Below, in pieces: positions 7,021-16,485 of a stretch of DNA of 64,000 bases; position 1 is the first letter of the stretch; every line of letters starts with the position of its first letter. The notes beneath the pieces were generated by a model that had not been told where the DNA came from, ran no database searches, and worked only from the letters and a program-made list of their open reading frames with translations. The translations under genes were made by a program, and so were the position numbers. This DNA comes from Veillonella sp. T11011-6 (GTDB taxonomy: Bacteria; Bacillota; Negativicutes; Veillonellales; Veillonellaceae), in contig NZ_PPCW01000004.1 in NCBI RefSeq assembly GCF_002959755.1, forward strand, positions 186,001 to 250,000, in the 5' to 3' direction.

Positions 7021-9924
7021 TTACCCATTAATAATATAATCATAAATATCATCCCGTACTGGAACTTCGAGCTCATACTCTAATTCTACTGCCATTGTAC
7101 CATTTGCCATAAAAATTTCTTTAGCCCGTTCTTGACCAGTAGAATGGATGGGACCTAAATAATAAAACTCTTTAGATTCTTCATCATCCTTATTCTTTCT
7201 CATAAATAAGTGCATAGCAACACCTAACGCATCAGCATTAAATGCAGTCTGCACATCATCAGAAGAAAAAGATCGTTTATTTTTAGAAATAGCTTTTAGT
7301 AATCCAGGATTTTCAAATCTATCTTCATATTTAATAGTATCTTGAATATCATCTGCTTTGTGATAATTGATAAATACAGGATACGTTTTTGTTTCCTTAT
7401 GGAATTTATATCCTCCAATATTTAGTGGCACTTCATTTTGAGGCCATTCTAATAATTGGCATACTTGTTCATAAGTATACTTTTCGTACAAAGCAAATGG
7501 AGTATTGGGATAGATATTGCTTTTATATTTATCATCAAACTGTTTCAAACCATAGGTAACAAGCTCTTGCACATGTGCTTTAAAATTACTATCTTCTAAT
7601 GCATCTTTAAATACTTGGGATATTCCGTAACAGCCATTAGATAATTCAATAAATACACTATCTTCAAATGTTTTTTGAGCGGCTTTAACACCAAACTGAT
7701 TGGTCATCACATTAATAAGATTGATTCGTCCATGCTCAGATAGTTCTACATTATAAGAATTTGAAAGCTCATGAGATACATAGGTAATAACATCATGATG
7801 TCCGTCTAGTAAAGCTTGTAATACTAAAAGATCTCGAGCACGTATTCCTGTCGTTAATTTTTGTGATATAAAATGTAACATTCGCTCTTGAACTGGTGTA
7901 AATGATATATCATAATCCTTATCTTTGATTTTTATCAAAAAATTATGATAGGACTTAAATTTATTAAAAATTCGGCTTACATCAATAGAACCATGCTCTG
8001 CAAAATCCGAAATTTTAGGAATACGACCTAATTTAAAGCGCAAGTTAAAATAGGCTTCCTTAATCAATTTCATATCAGAAAACTTAGCAGTATCAATGGA
8101 TTCATAAATACGTTGCTTTGCAATTTTATCAAAATGTACTGTTGAACTACCTGGGATAATGCGATTCCCCGCTTGTACATATCGACGTAATGTATCTTTG
8201 TTATAACTTCTATCACCAGATAAAGCCAACGGAATCATAAAGTTATTTGTATAATTACCTATAAAATCTAAGATAACTACATACTCTTTATCTTCAAACT
8301 TACGGAGACCACGCCCCAACTGTTGAATAAATACGATTGGACTTTCAGTTTGACGAAGCATGATAACTTGATTGATTTCAGGGATATCGACACCTTCATT
8401 AAAGATATCTACAGTAAAAATGTAGTCTAATTGCTCACTAAGTCTACCTTCATAGTCGCCAGTACCGGTTAATCGAGCAATAGCTTTTTCTCGAGTTTCT
8501 TGACTATCTTCACCAGTTAGACAGATCGTACGATAAATACCACGTTCGTTAAAAGCATCAGATAGTTCTTTGGCCTCAACTCTATTACTGCAGAACACAA
8601 GTCCTTTTACTCGACTCCCACTATGACCAAAGTAACGAATCTTTTCAATAATCTTATCGACTCGCTCTTTTGTAGATAAATTAGAGAAAGATACCTCCAT
8701 ATCTGATAGGTCTTCTTGAGTATCTACCCATAAGTCACTAATCCCAAAATAGTGGAATGGACAAAGTAAATCTTCTTCTAAGGCTTGTTGTAACCGAATT
8801 TCATAAATAATATTATGGTCAAAAAGCTCATACAAATCGTATCCGTCAGTCCGCTCAGGACTCGCTGTCATACCTAATAGAAATTCTGGTTTAAAATAAT
8901 CAATAATACGTTGGTAACTATCAGATCCTGCACGATGTACTTCGTCAATAATAATACAATCAAAAGACTTTGGATCGTATTGTTTCATTACATCGTCGCG
9001 CCCCATCATCTGCATAGTAGAAAAGACGTGTGTAGCGTTATACATCTTAGCATGTCCAGATACGAGTCCAAAGTGAATAGAACTATCATTAAAAACACGT
9101 TCAAAACTTTTAATCGCTTGTTTTGCAATCTGTTCACGGTGTACTAAGAATAATATTCTTTTCGGATTCATTTCACGCATAGCAAATGCGGCTGCATAAG
9201 TTTTCCCCGTACCTGTCGCAGAAATTAAAAGCCCCCTTTTAGCGTTATTAGCTCTCAATTCATTGAAATTATTAATAAACTGCTCTTGCATGCTATTAGG
9301 TTCTAATTGTACTAACTCTACTTTTCTAAACTGTTCAGCAATATTCTTTTGTGAAGTATGATCTGGTCGTACCCATCGAGGCCTATACCAAGGAATAAAC
9401 TCTTCATAGGGAATGGCAAACTCGGAATTCCAATATAAATCAAACTCTTCCGTAATCTCACGTGCATATGTATCATCGCAATGGGCTTCAGAACGGGTAT
9501 TCCACTCTCGATTTTTCTTTAATGCGTTAATCGTTAAATTGGAACTGCCGACTATAATCTGGTAAGATTCATCCTTTTTAAAAATGTAGCCCTTTGTGTG
9601 AAAACCATGGTTACTCCCCTGAGTCGTACAGTACACCTTTAAATCAATGTTATTTAAACTTCCTAAATCTTCCAAAACTTTTGGACTATTAAAACCAAGA
9701 TAATCTGTCGTTAACACACGACCATGTACTCCACGTTCTTCTAGTTCTTTAAGAATTGGTTTTAATGTTAGTAGGCCTTCTGGTGTTATAAACGCTACAG
9801 ATATTAAAAACTCATCACAATTGCGCAAGCCATCTTCAATAGCAGATAGCACATTGCGCCCTTCCCCGTTTGCAATGAGTTCTGAAGACGTAGCAAAATT
9901 AAGCAAACGATTCGATTCTGACAT
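7021..9924 (-). CDS. PLD-nuclease / superfamily 2 helicase / DUF3427 protein
   Basis: A 967-residue cytoplasmic DNA- or RNA-processing protein in three parts. Residues about 20-150 are a phospholipase-D-like nuclease domain, with H109-x-K111 and GSSNLT at 126-131. Residues about 205-560 are a superfamily 2 helicase: ATGTGKT (236-242), IIIDEVH (about 324-330), MTASPERTD, and QQLGRGLRK as motif VI. The C-terminal part, about 690-960, matches the DUF3427 type with YTYEQVCQLLEWP and LNIGGYKFH. A single HKD motif implies a dimeric nuclease. Such proteins are linked to nucleic-acid repair or defence, but the target is unknown. It is followed 6 bases later by a Nudix gene. Intact and full length by family standards. 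Confidence 0.88.
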   Translation of the reverse strand: MSESNRLLNFATSSELIANGEGRNVLSAIEDGLRNCDEFLISVAFITPEGLLTLKPILKELEERGVHGRVLTTDYLGFNSPKVLEDLGSLNNIDLKVYCTTQGSNHGFHTKGYIFKKDESYQIIVGSSNLTINALKKNREWNTRSEAHCDDTYAREITEEFDLYWNSEFAIPYEEFIPWYRPRWVRPDHTSQKNIAEQFRKVELVQLEPNSMQEQFINNFNELRANNAKRGLLISATGTGKTYAAAFAMREMNPKRILFLVHREQIAKQAIKSFERVFNDSSIHFGLVSGHAKMYNATHVFSTMQMMGRDDVMKQYDPKSFDCIIIDEVHRAGSDSYQRIIDYFKPEFLLGMTASPERTDGYDLYELFDHNIIYEIRLQQALEEDLLCPFHYFGISDLWVDTQEDLSDMEVSFSNLSTKERVDKIIEKIRYFGHSGSRVKGLVFCSNRVEAKELSDAFNERGIYRTICLTGEDSQETREKAIARLTGTGDYEGRLSEQLDYIFTVDIFNEGVDIPEINQVIMLRQTESPIVFIQQLGRGLRKFEDKEYVVILDFIGNYTNNFMIPLALSGDRSYNKDTLRRYVQAGNRIIPGSSTVHFDKIAKQRIYESIDTAKFSDMKLIKEAYFNLRFKLGRIPKISDFAEHGSIDVSRIFNKFKSYHNFLIKIKDKDYDISFTPVQERMLHFISQKLTTGIRARDLLVLQALLDGHHDVITYVSHELSNSYNVELSEHGRINLINVMTNQFGVKAAQKTFEDSVFIELSNGCYGISQVFKDALEDSNFKAHVQELVTYGLKQFDDKYKSNIYPNTPFALYEKYTYEQVCQLLEWPQNEVPLNIGGYKFHKETKTYPVFINYHKADDIQDTIKYEDRFENPGLLKAISKNKRSFSSDDVQTAFNADALGVAMHLFMRKNKDDEESKEFYYLGPIHSTGQERAKEIFMANGTMAVELEYELEVPVRDDIYDYIING

Positions 9925-10151
9925 AATAGACTCCCCATATAATGAATACTATACTTGCTATTATACCAGCCGCAGCTGCAGCGTCTAGGAAAATATATTT
10001 TTATACAAAATAACTTGTTTCTATAAAGCTCTTCTAATGTTATTCATCTATAAATCGCGAATTATAAATATTAATATATGTTCACATCAAATAATTTCAT
10101 CTATTCCTTATGATTCTCTGCTCTATACGTCTTTTTTGGGACGTAAGTTTA
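9925..10151. other. Intergenic region between divergent genes
   Basis: AT-rich spacer between the helicase gene and the DUF3829-like gene. Apart from the promoter annotated next to it, I see no gene, repeat or structured RNA. Confidence 0.4.
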
Positions 10152-10160
10152 TGATATAAT
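10152..10160 (+). promoter_or_regulatory. Extended -10 promoter for the DUF3829-like gene
   Basis: TGATATAAT, an extended -10 (TGn plus the TATAAT consensus at 10155-10160), lies about 80 bases before the TTG start. No good -35 is visible at 17 bases, as is common for extended -10 promoters. Confidence 0.5.
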
Positions 10161-10238
10161 GTAACTAATTACTCTAGGGGCGTAGTGCGCCCAAATGGAT
10201 CCAATAAGAGTTAGTGTGTTTTCAAGGAGCGTGCGCAG

Positions 10239-11174
10239 TTGAAAAAGGGATACATCAAGTTAATAGCAGCTGTTGTGCTTGGCATTGCTATTATCGGTGG
10301 TGGGATCTACGGGGTGTATACACTCTTGTCATCCAATACAACGACAATTTTATATCGATCAACCGTTGACGACAAAATCAACGCTATCCGTCCTTACATT
10401 GTCGCATTAGACACATATAATTCATATAGTGTAGCCTATGCTAACCAATTACAACCAACTCTTGAAGAGTTGCGTAATGGGTCCCATAACACGACCATAA
10501 CATTGCCAAAATATAAGGACCTTAAAACAGCTTTAGAGGCTGCAAAACAAGATAGTCCAACTCCATACGAAGATGTAAACCAATCGACTAATGATGTATT
10601 AGCGATTCTAGACCAATTAATTCCGGTTGCAGATCAATTGCAAGCCTATTATGTAGAGCGTCGTTTCGAAAAAGATAATTTCAAAGGTAGCGATGAATTA
10701 GCTGCACAATATGTACCACTAGCTGAACAATTCTATGCTACATACAATGCGTTAGATTTAGCCTTAGATAATCGTAATAATGAGCTCTATACAGAGCGCA
10801 TGAACGAGTATCAAGGGGAAAAACGTGAAAATGCAGTTAACTTTATTGAGTTAAATCTCATGACTGCCCAAACAATTGACCTTATCGATCCAGATGGAAA
10901 TACAGATACCCAAAAGGTCGAAGCAAACTTGCAACAAATTACACAACGTATTAATAAATTGCAACCTGGTACTACATCAGAAACACAAAATGCAGTACGT
11001 GAGTATCAAGACTCTGTGAAAGAGTTTGTTGCAGAGGCTCGTAACTATATCATCATCAACTCTTCCTACGGCGAAGCATATACACAACTATTTATTAAAT
11101 ATAACAAAATGGTTGGTAAAGCAAATGTCGTAAATATGGCAGAACTTGATGCAACAGATCAAAAGAAAAAATAA
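10239..11174 (+). CDS. Membrane-anchored DUF3829-like protein
   Basis: A 311-residue protein with one N-terminal transmembrane anchor (about 6-30, IAAVVLGIAIIGGGIYGVYTLL) and a long, mostly helical extracytoplasmic part. The pattern of conserved Tyr/Asn near DKINAIRPYIVALDTYN and the later YYVERRFEKDNFKG resemble the DUF3829 (YiiG-type) family, whose function is unknown. No lipobox is present, so it is anchored rather than a lipoprotein. The start is TTG, chosen for AAGGAG 9-10 bases upstream and for keeping the Lys-rich N-terminus. Single-gene unit with an extended -10 promoter and a strong terminator. The family call is tentative. Confidence 0.65.
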   Translation: MKKGYIKLIAAVVLGIAIIGGGIYGVYTLLSSNTTTILYRSTVDDKINAIRPYIVALDTYNSYSVAYANQLQPTLEELRNGSHNTTITLPKYKDLKTALEAAKQDSPTPYEDVNQSTNDVLAILDQLIPVADQLQAYYVERRFEKDNFKGSDELAAQYVPLAEQFYATYNALDLALDNRNNELYTERMNEYQGEKRENAVNFIELNLMTAQTIDLIDPDGNTDTQKVEANLQQITQRINKLQPGTTSETQNAVREYQDSVKEFVAEARNYIIINSSYGEAYTQLFIKYNKMVGKANVVNMAELDATDQKKK

Positions 11175-11183
11175 GAACAATAC

Positions 11184-11220
11184 AAAGAGGACCTACTTAT
11201 ACAGTAGGTCCTCTTTTTTA
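11184..11220 (+). terminator. Rho-independent terminator
   Basis: Stem AAAGAGGACCTAC / GTAGGTCCTCTTT with a 6-7 base loop and a T tract lies 10 bases after the stop of the DUF3829-like gene. It also separates it from the convergent binding-protein gene. Confidence 0.9.
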
Positions 11221-11295
11221 TCCATCTGATTCTATTATTTTGTTAGTTATTATATTTTAAATCACTAAATACTAAATACCGAGAAATAACTTACA

Positions 11296-12849
11296 TTATT
11301 TACGCTTCAAATCTTTCGTAATGATGTAGTATTCTGATGGAGATATTTTGATATCATCAATATGTTTATTTCCTACAATATTAATCTTAGGGTATCCAAG
11401 GAATAATGCTACAGAGTCATCAAGCATCAATTGTTGTGCATTGATAACTGCATTTCTGCGTACCACTGGATCATTGGCGCTTTCACCAAGAGTTAACAAT
11501 TCATCAAAACGTGGATTAGAGAATCCAGAACCATTCGTTTCAGAACCTGTTCCCCAATATTGTTTCAAGAACCATACTGGTTGTCCTGTATTGGCCGTTA
11601 CTACACTAGAGATTAACATATCGTAATCGCCGGACTGCGCTAATGTGTCAATCACTGCATAGTCTACAATCTTGATGTGTAAATCTACACCGATTTTCTT
11701 ATAGTCTGCTTGTAATGCTTCTGCATATAATGGCAATTCAGGTCGAGATGTATACGCATAGAAATCTAGCACTAGATTTTCGCCATCTTTATCGACAATG
11801 CCATCGCCATTCGTATCTACGTAACCTTCTTGTTTCAACAAGGCTTTGGCACGTTCCACATTGTAGCCATTAGGGTCCCGCAATTGATTAAATCCATAAT
11901 CAATAGATGGTGGCAATGGAGCCTTACCAGCGATAAATGTATCCTTCATCAAGTTCTTCGCATAGGACTCACGATCTGCTGCTGCAATGAGAGCCGCTCG
12001 AAGATTAGCATTTTTGAGCTTTCCTTTTTGACTCATACGAACGAATACATCTCTAAGAGATGACTCTTCATAGATTGTAAAGTTCTTATCGTTTTGGAAG
12101 ATGCTGTATTCACCAGGACCAATGCTAATAGCCATATCTACATCGCCTGCTTGTAGTGCCATAGCACGCGTATTCGCATCGTTAATAGAAGGAATTTCAA
12201 CCTTGGCAAAACCAGCTTTACCATCCCAGTAATTTTCATTTCTAGCGAGCTCAGCCCGTTCCTTTGTAAAGGATTTCACCACATAAGGACCTGTACCGAT
12301 TGGGCCTTCCTTCGCTATATCACGACCATTTGCCTCAGCCGTTACATCCATAATCAAGAATAATGGATCCCCCAACAAGTTTGGCAAATTATAATAGGGT
12401 TTATCAGTCTTAATGGTAAGCTCTTGTCCATTAGCTGTCATTTCTGTGTAGTTAAAGAATGACTTAGCTCGTTTACTCTTAGCAAAGGTTCTTTCCAAGG
12501 ATGCTTTTACAGCCTCTGCTGTAAGAGGATTACCATTGGAGAACTTAACCTTATCGTTGATGGTGAAAGTCCAGCTCATCTTATCATCGCTTTGTTTCCA
12601 TGATGTTGCCAACCATGGTGTAGCATTCATATGGTCATCAAATTTTATGAGTGTTTCACCAACACCATATCGCACAACGGCCCAACTAAAATAATTTTCC
12701 GTTGGTTCTAATGTACCAGCAAAGCTAATAGCCCCTACCTTTAATACATCATTAGATGAATTAGATGATTGATTCATACAACCTACAGTACTAAGCAATG
12801 TGACACCAAGAGTCATGCCAATTAATAAAGCCTTACGCAGTCCTTTCAT
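11296..12849 (-). CDS. Second lipoprotein substrate-binding protein, nickel/peptide ABC type
   Basis: SBP family 5 (NikA/DppA/OppA type) periplasmic binding protein of 517 residues with a lipoprotein signal: MKGLRKALLIGMTLG..., lipobox LSTVGC, lipidated Cys24. It is a close paralog of the binding protein at 14768-16336. Both share DVLKVG near the start, RYGVGET, GPIGTGPYVVKSFTKERAE, and an NTGQPVWFL / NTGDPIWFL match. It lies beyond the terminator of the five-gene importer operon and has its own promoter, so it is a separate unit. It probably feeds the same permeases with a related ligand. The ligand could be a metal chelate or peptide; the promoter operator favours metal. AGGTG precedes the ATG. 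Confidence 0.85.
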   Translation of the reverse strand: MKGLRKALLIGMTLGVTLLSTVGCMNQSSNSSNDVLKVGAISFAGTLEPTENYFSWAVVRYGVGETLIKFDDHMNATPWLATSWKQSDDKMSWTFTINDKVKFSNGNPLTAEAVKASLERTFAKSKRAKSFFNYTEMTANGQELTIKTDKPYYNLPNLLGDPLFLIMDVTAEANGRDIAKEGPIGTGPYVVKSFTKERAELARNENYWDGKAGFAKVEIPSINDANTRAMALQAGDVDMAISIGPGEYSIFQNDKNFTIYEESSLRDVFVRMSQKGKLKNANLRAALIAAADRESYAKNLMKDTFIAGKAPLPPSIDYGFNQLRDPNGYNVERAKALLKQEGYVDTNGDGIVDKDGENLVLDFYAYTSRPELPLYAEALQADYKKIGVDLHIKIVDYAVIDTLAQSGDYDMLISSVVTANTGQPVWFLKQYWGTGSETNGSGFSNPRFDELLTLGESANDPVVRRNAVINAQQLMLDDSVALFLGYPKINIVGNKHIDDIKISPSEYYIITKDLKRK

Positions 12850-12908
12850 TTACACCTATCCTTTTCCTATATATCTATATGTATATCACTTCATATGAGC
12901 ATATTTTA

Positions 12909-12940
12909 ATTATACCCATGGGGGTATATTGCTTAGTCAA
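12909..12940 (-). promoter_or_regulatory. Promoter with CsoR/RcnR-like operator in the spacer
   Basis: Minus-strand -35 TTGACT (12940-12935) and -10 TATAAT (12914-12909) are separated by 20 bases, longer than normal. The spacer and the -10 edge hold a 7+7 inverted repeat, TATACCC-4-GGGTATA (12911-12928). TACCC...GGGTA dyads are operators of CsoR-family copper sensors. A 19-20 base spacer holding a dyad is also typical of MerR-family promoters. Drives the binding-protein gene ending at 11296. Confidence 0.55.
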
Positions 12941-13026
12941 CTATACTATATATTCAGTGTTAACACAATCTTTTTTAAGAAAAATTTCGATATATTTGCA
13001 TGTATGTGAGAATAGCTTTGTAAACG

Positions 13027-13064
13027 AAAAAATAGCAGTTAGCCATTTGGCTAACTGCTATTTT
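13027..13064 (-). terminator. Terminator of the importer operon
   Basis: Stem AATAGCAGTTAGCC / GGCTAACTGCTATT with a 4-base loop runs into an A/T tract (Ts on the minus strand). It lies about 85 bases after the last ATPase gene and ends the five-gene operon before the second binding-protein promoter. Confidence 0.88.
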
Positions 13065-13149
13065 ATATACCTATTATTTTCCTACTATAGTAAGCGATTC
13101 ATCTCAGACAGTGCCTATAGTAAAAGCACTGATACATTATACTGAAACC

Positions 13150-13965
13150 TTATGCTTCTTTAGTCGCTTCTTCTAACGTAAGCGGCTTATGATCTTTACC
13201 AATTTCAAAGATAGAGCTCAACAGAACCTTCGTATAAGGATGTTTTGCATCTGCTAAATGGAATGCATCTAGCTCTTCAACAATAGCACCTTTATACATA
13301 ACCACTACCTTATGGCACATGGTACGAATGAACGCAATGTCATGCGCAATGAATAGGTATGTTAAGTTTTTCTTCTTTTGTAAACGCGCTAATAGGTACG
13401 CGATAGAGTCCTGTACAGAAACGTCTAGAGCACTTGTTGCTTCATCTAGCACAAGAATTTCCGGTTCCAGTACGATGGCACGGGCAATGGCCACACGTTG
13501 GCGTTGGCCCCCAGACATTTCATGAGGATAGCGATGCATGAACTCACGAGGTAGGTCTACCATCTCAAGATAGTCACCAGCTATTTGTTCTTCTTTGCCC
13601 TTTTCAAGAAGCCCAAAATTGTATAGCGGTTCGAGGATGATATCCTTTACCTTCATACGTGGATTGAAGGCTGCTGATGGATCTTGGAATACCATTTGAA
13701 TCTTCTTGCGGTACTCTTTCGTTTGCTCAGAGTTCATATGTTGGATTTCTACGCCATCTACATAAATCTCACCTTCCGTAATCGGAAGCATCTTCATGAT
13801 CATACGAACCAATGTAGTTTTACCAGAGCCAGATTCCCCTACAATCCCAAGGGACTCGCCTTTTTCTAAGGTGATATTAATACTCTTACACGCTTCGAGC
13901 TCACCACCAGTAGGAAGTGGGAATCGTTTACATACATTTTTTAATTCTACAGCGTAGTTAGTCAA
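13150..13965 (-). CDS. Nickel/peptide-type ABC transporter ATPase (second)
   Basis: Cytoplasmic ATPase subunit (271 residues, DppF/NikE type) that powers the importer. It has Walker A GESGSGKTT, the ABC signature SGGQRQR and Walker B VLDEATSALD. The start is placed at TTG 13965: AAGGAGG lies 8 bases upstream and the reading frame then begins MTNYAVEL, a normal ATPase N-terminus. The longer frame from 13998 would place the ribosome site inside the gene. This start overlaps the previous ATPase gene's stop by 8 bases, so translation is coupled. It pairs with the ATPase at 13958-14755 as a heterodimer. Confidence 0.88.
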   Translation of the reverse strand: MTNYAVELKNVCKRFPLPTGGELEACKSINITLEKGESLGIVGESGSGKTTLVRMIMKMLPITEGEIYVDGVEIQHMNSEQTKEYRKKIQMVFQDPSAAFNPRMKVKDIILEPLYNFGLLEKGKEEQIAGDYLEMVDLPREFMHRYPHEMSGGQRQRVAIARAIVLEPEILVLDEATSALDVSVQDSIAYLLARLQKKKNLTYLFIAHDIAFIRTMCHKVVVMYKGAIVEELDAFHLADAKHPYTKVLLSSIFEIGKDHKPLTLEEATKEA

Positions 13966-14755
13966 TGTAACGACCTCCTTCCAATGTTGGTACAGCATCT
14001 TTTAATTGTTTCGTATATTCATTAGATGGGTTTTCTAAAATATCTTGCGGTGTGCCAGCATCAACAACACGGCCCTTTTTCATAACAATGATATAGTCGG
14101 ACATATAGGCCGCTACACCAAGGTTATGCGTAACCATTACGATAGCAGAATTATGCTCTTTAGCAAGTTCTAGCATTTGCATAACTACTTGAGATTGTGT
14201 TGTTACATCTAAAGCAGATGTAGGTTCATCACCAATTAATAACGCAGGATCCAGCGCTAATGCCATAGCAATGCCCACACGTTGGCGTTGACCGCCGGAT
14301 AACTCATGTGGATAACGGCGCAATATATCTGCCCCATTAGGGAGAGAAACAGATTCTAATAACTCAATTGCTCGTCGATCACATTCATCATTGGTAATTT
14401 CTATATGAGATTTAAATAATTCTCTAAACTGTTTACCAATGCGAACTATTGGGTCTAAAGCACTACCACTATCTTGGAAAATCATGGCCATGTCTTTACC
14501 ACGTATAGCTCTCCATTCAGACTTAGATAGGGTGCGAAGGTCTTGACCATTAAAGAGCATTGTACCATCTGTGACCTCACCACCTATAGGCAATAAACCC
14601 ATGAGGGCCCGGATCACGGTAGTTTTACCGGATCCAGATTCCCCTACAATGGTCAATACCTTACCGCGTTCCAAGGTAAAGTTTACATCCATAACAGCAG
14701 GCACACCTTGGTACGCGATGTTAAGGTTCTCTACAGTTAGTATGTTTTCTGCCAT
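13958..14755 (-). CDS. Nickel/peptide-type ABC transporter ATPase (first)
   Basis: ATPase subunit (265 residues, DppD/NikD type). It has Walker A GESGSGKTT near residues 37-45, signature SGGQRQR near 155, and Walker B GDEPTSALD, the GDEPTSALD form typical of the D subunit. AAGGAG lies just before the ATG. It is in an operon with two permeases and a binding protein upstream and the partner ATPase downstream, with an 8-base overlap. Together they form a complete nickel/peptide/opine-type importer. Whether the substrate is cobalt, nickel or a chelate is inferred from the riboswitch, not from this subunit. Confidence 0.88.
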   Translation of the reverse strand: MAENILTVENLNIAYQGVPAVMDVNFTLERGKVLTIVGESGSGKTTVIRALMGLLPIGGEVTDGTMLFNGQDLRTLSKSEWRAIRGKDMAMIFQDSGSALDPIVRIGKQFRELFKSHIEITNDECDRRAIELLESVSLPNGADILRRYPHELSGGQRQRVGIAMALALDPALLIGDEPTSALDVTTQSQVVMQMLELAKEHNSAIVMVTHNLGVAAYMSDYIIVMKKGRVVDAGTPQDILENPSNEYTKQLKDAVPTLEGGRYID

Positions 14756-14767
14756 TATAGCTCCTTA

Positions 14768-16336
14768 TTATTTTGTAATTTTATTAGTAATCCAGTAGTA
14801 GTCACTTGGGTACATGACAGCACCTTTCAAGTAAGAACCAGTAACGATATTAGTTTTAGGGTAACCTAAGAACAATGCAGCACCATCATTCATCAATAAT
14901 TGTTGAATTTGAATTGCATAGTCACGACGTTTTGCAGGATCAAATTCAGTTTCAGCAGCATCTAACAATTGGTCAACTTGTGGATTGGAGTAACCAGAAC
15001 CGTTTTGAGGGTTGGAACCATCCACATTAGTATGCCAGTAGTTAGCTAAGAACCAGATTGGATCGCCTGTATTAGCAGTTACGATGTTGGAGATAAGCAT
15101 ATCATAGTCGCCATCTTGACCCATTTTATCAATCAAGTTATAGTCAACTGTTTTGATTTTCATGTCGATACCCACTTTTTTAAGGTCTGCTTGAACAGCT
15201 TCTGCATAAAGTGGTAATTCTGCACGAGAATTATATACTACGAAGTCAAATGTCAATGGTTTGCCATCTTTATCAAGGATGCCGTCCCCATCAGTATCTT
15301 TCCAACCATCTTCTGCTAATAATTGTTTAGAACGTTCAGGGTTATACGCATTAGGATCTTTCAAATCTTTGAAGCCATAGTCCATGGATGGTGGAATTGG
15401 TGCGGAACCAGGAATGAATGTACCTTTTAACAATACATCAGCATAGTTTTTACGGTCTGTTGCAGAAATAACTGCAGCACGTACTTTGTCATCACCAAGA
15501 ACACCTTTTTGGTTAATACGAGCCAATACGACACGAAGAGATGCGATTTCATCTACTTTGAATTTATCATTGCCTTGGAATAAACCAATTTCACCAGGAC
15601 CGATGTTAACAGCCATATCTACGTCGCCAGATTGTAAGCTCATAGCGCGAGTATTAGGGTCATCGATGGAAGGAATTTCTACAGTTTTAAATGGTACTGT
15701 ACCATCCCAATAGTTTTCGTTAGCAGCCATCTCAGCACGTTCTTTTGTGAAAGATTTAACTACGTATGGACCTGTACCAATAGGACCTTCCTTCGCAAAG
15801 TTACGGCCATCTTTTTCAGATTGTACATCAACGATTAGGAATAACGGATCCGCTAAAAGGCCAGGCATATTAGGATATTCTTTTGTTGTATGAATAACTA
15901 ATTGTTGACCATTAGCTTCCATAGAGTCATATTCGAAGAATGTTTTTGCACGATTGGATTTTTCAAAAGCCCGTTCGATAGATGCTTTAACTGCTGCAGC
16001 ATCAACTTTTTTACCATTAGAGAATTTCACCTTATCATTGATTGTGAAAGTCCACGTTTTATGGTCTGGGGATACTTCCCATTTAGATGCAATCCATGGT
16101 TGAGGTTTCATTTGTTCGTCAAACTTAGCCAATGTTTCGCCTACACCATAGCGCATAACAACCCATGCGAAGAAGTTTTCTGTAGGTTCTAATGTGGATG
16201 CAAAGTTAGTTACACCAACTTTTAAAACATCCTTATTAGCAGCACCACTATTATCAGAGCCGCAACCAGCGATGAAGGAACCCATCATTACAATGCTAAG
16301 ACCTGCTAAGAGGGCTTTTTTCCAAGATTTTTTCAT
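14768..16336 (-). CDS. Lipoprotein substrate-binding protein of the importer
   Basis: SBP family 5 binding protein (NikA/DppA type), 522 residues, tethered outside the inner membrane. The lipoprotein signal is MKKSWKKALLAGLSIVMMG with lipobox SFIAGC. The start at 16336 is chosen because AAGGAG lies 8-9 bases upstream and it opens a clean signal peptide; the longer frame has no signal. The mature protein begins near a Gly/Ala/Ser linker, followed by DVLKVGVTNFASTLEPTENF. Strongly paralogous to the 11296-12849 protein. Third gene of the operon whose leader is a cobalamin riboswitch. NikA-type proteins bind nickel or cobalt chelates, DppA types dipeptides; residues do not settle which. Confidence 0.87.
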   Translation of the reverse strand: MKKSWKKALLAGLSIVMMGSFIAGCGSDNSGAANKDVLKVGVTNFASTLEPTENFFAWVVMRYGVGETLAKFDEQMKPQPWIASKWEVSPDHKTWTFTINDKVKFSNGKKVDAAAVKASIERAFEKSNRAKTFFEYDSMEANGQQLVIHTTKEYPNMPGLLADPLFLIVDVQSEKDGRNFAKEGPIGTGPYVVKSFTKERAEMAANENYWDGTVPFKTVEIPSIDDPNTRAMSLQSGDVDMAVNIGPGEIGLFQGNDKFKVDEIASLRVVLARINQKGVLGDDKVRAAVISATDRKNYADVLLKGTFIPGSAPIPPSMDYGFKDLKDPNAYNPERSKQLLAEDGWKDTDGDGILDKDGKPLTFDFVVYNSRAELPLYAEAVQADLKKVGIDMKIKTVDYNLIDKMGQDGDYDMLISNIVTANTGDPIWFLANYWHTNVDGSNPQNGSGYSNPQVDQLLDAAETEFDPAKRRDYAIQIQQLLMNDGAALFLGYPKTNIVTGSYLKGAVMYPSDYYWITNKITK

Positions 16337-16485
16337 GTAAAATCTCCTTGTACCATTACATATAAACATAAAACATACACATCATGACCACTACAATCTA
16401 CAATAGTCATAATGGAAAAACCTTATTACCGCCTATTTATATAACAACTTTCACAACACAACCTATAAATAAGCATCACACGTAA

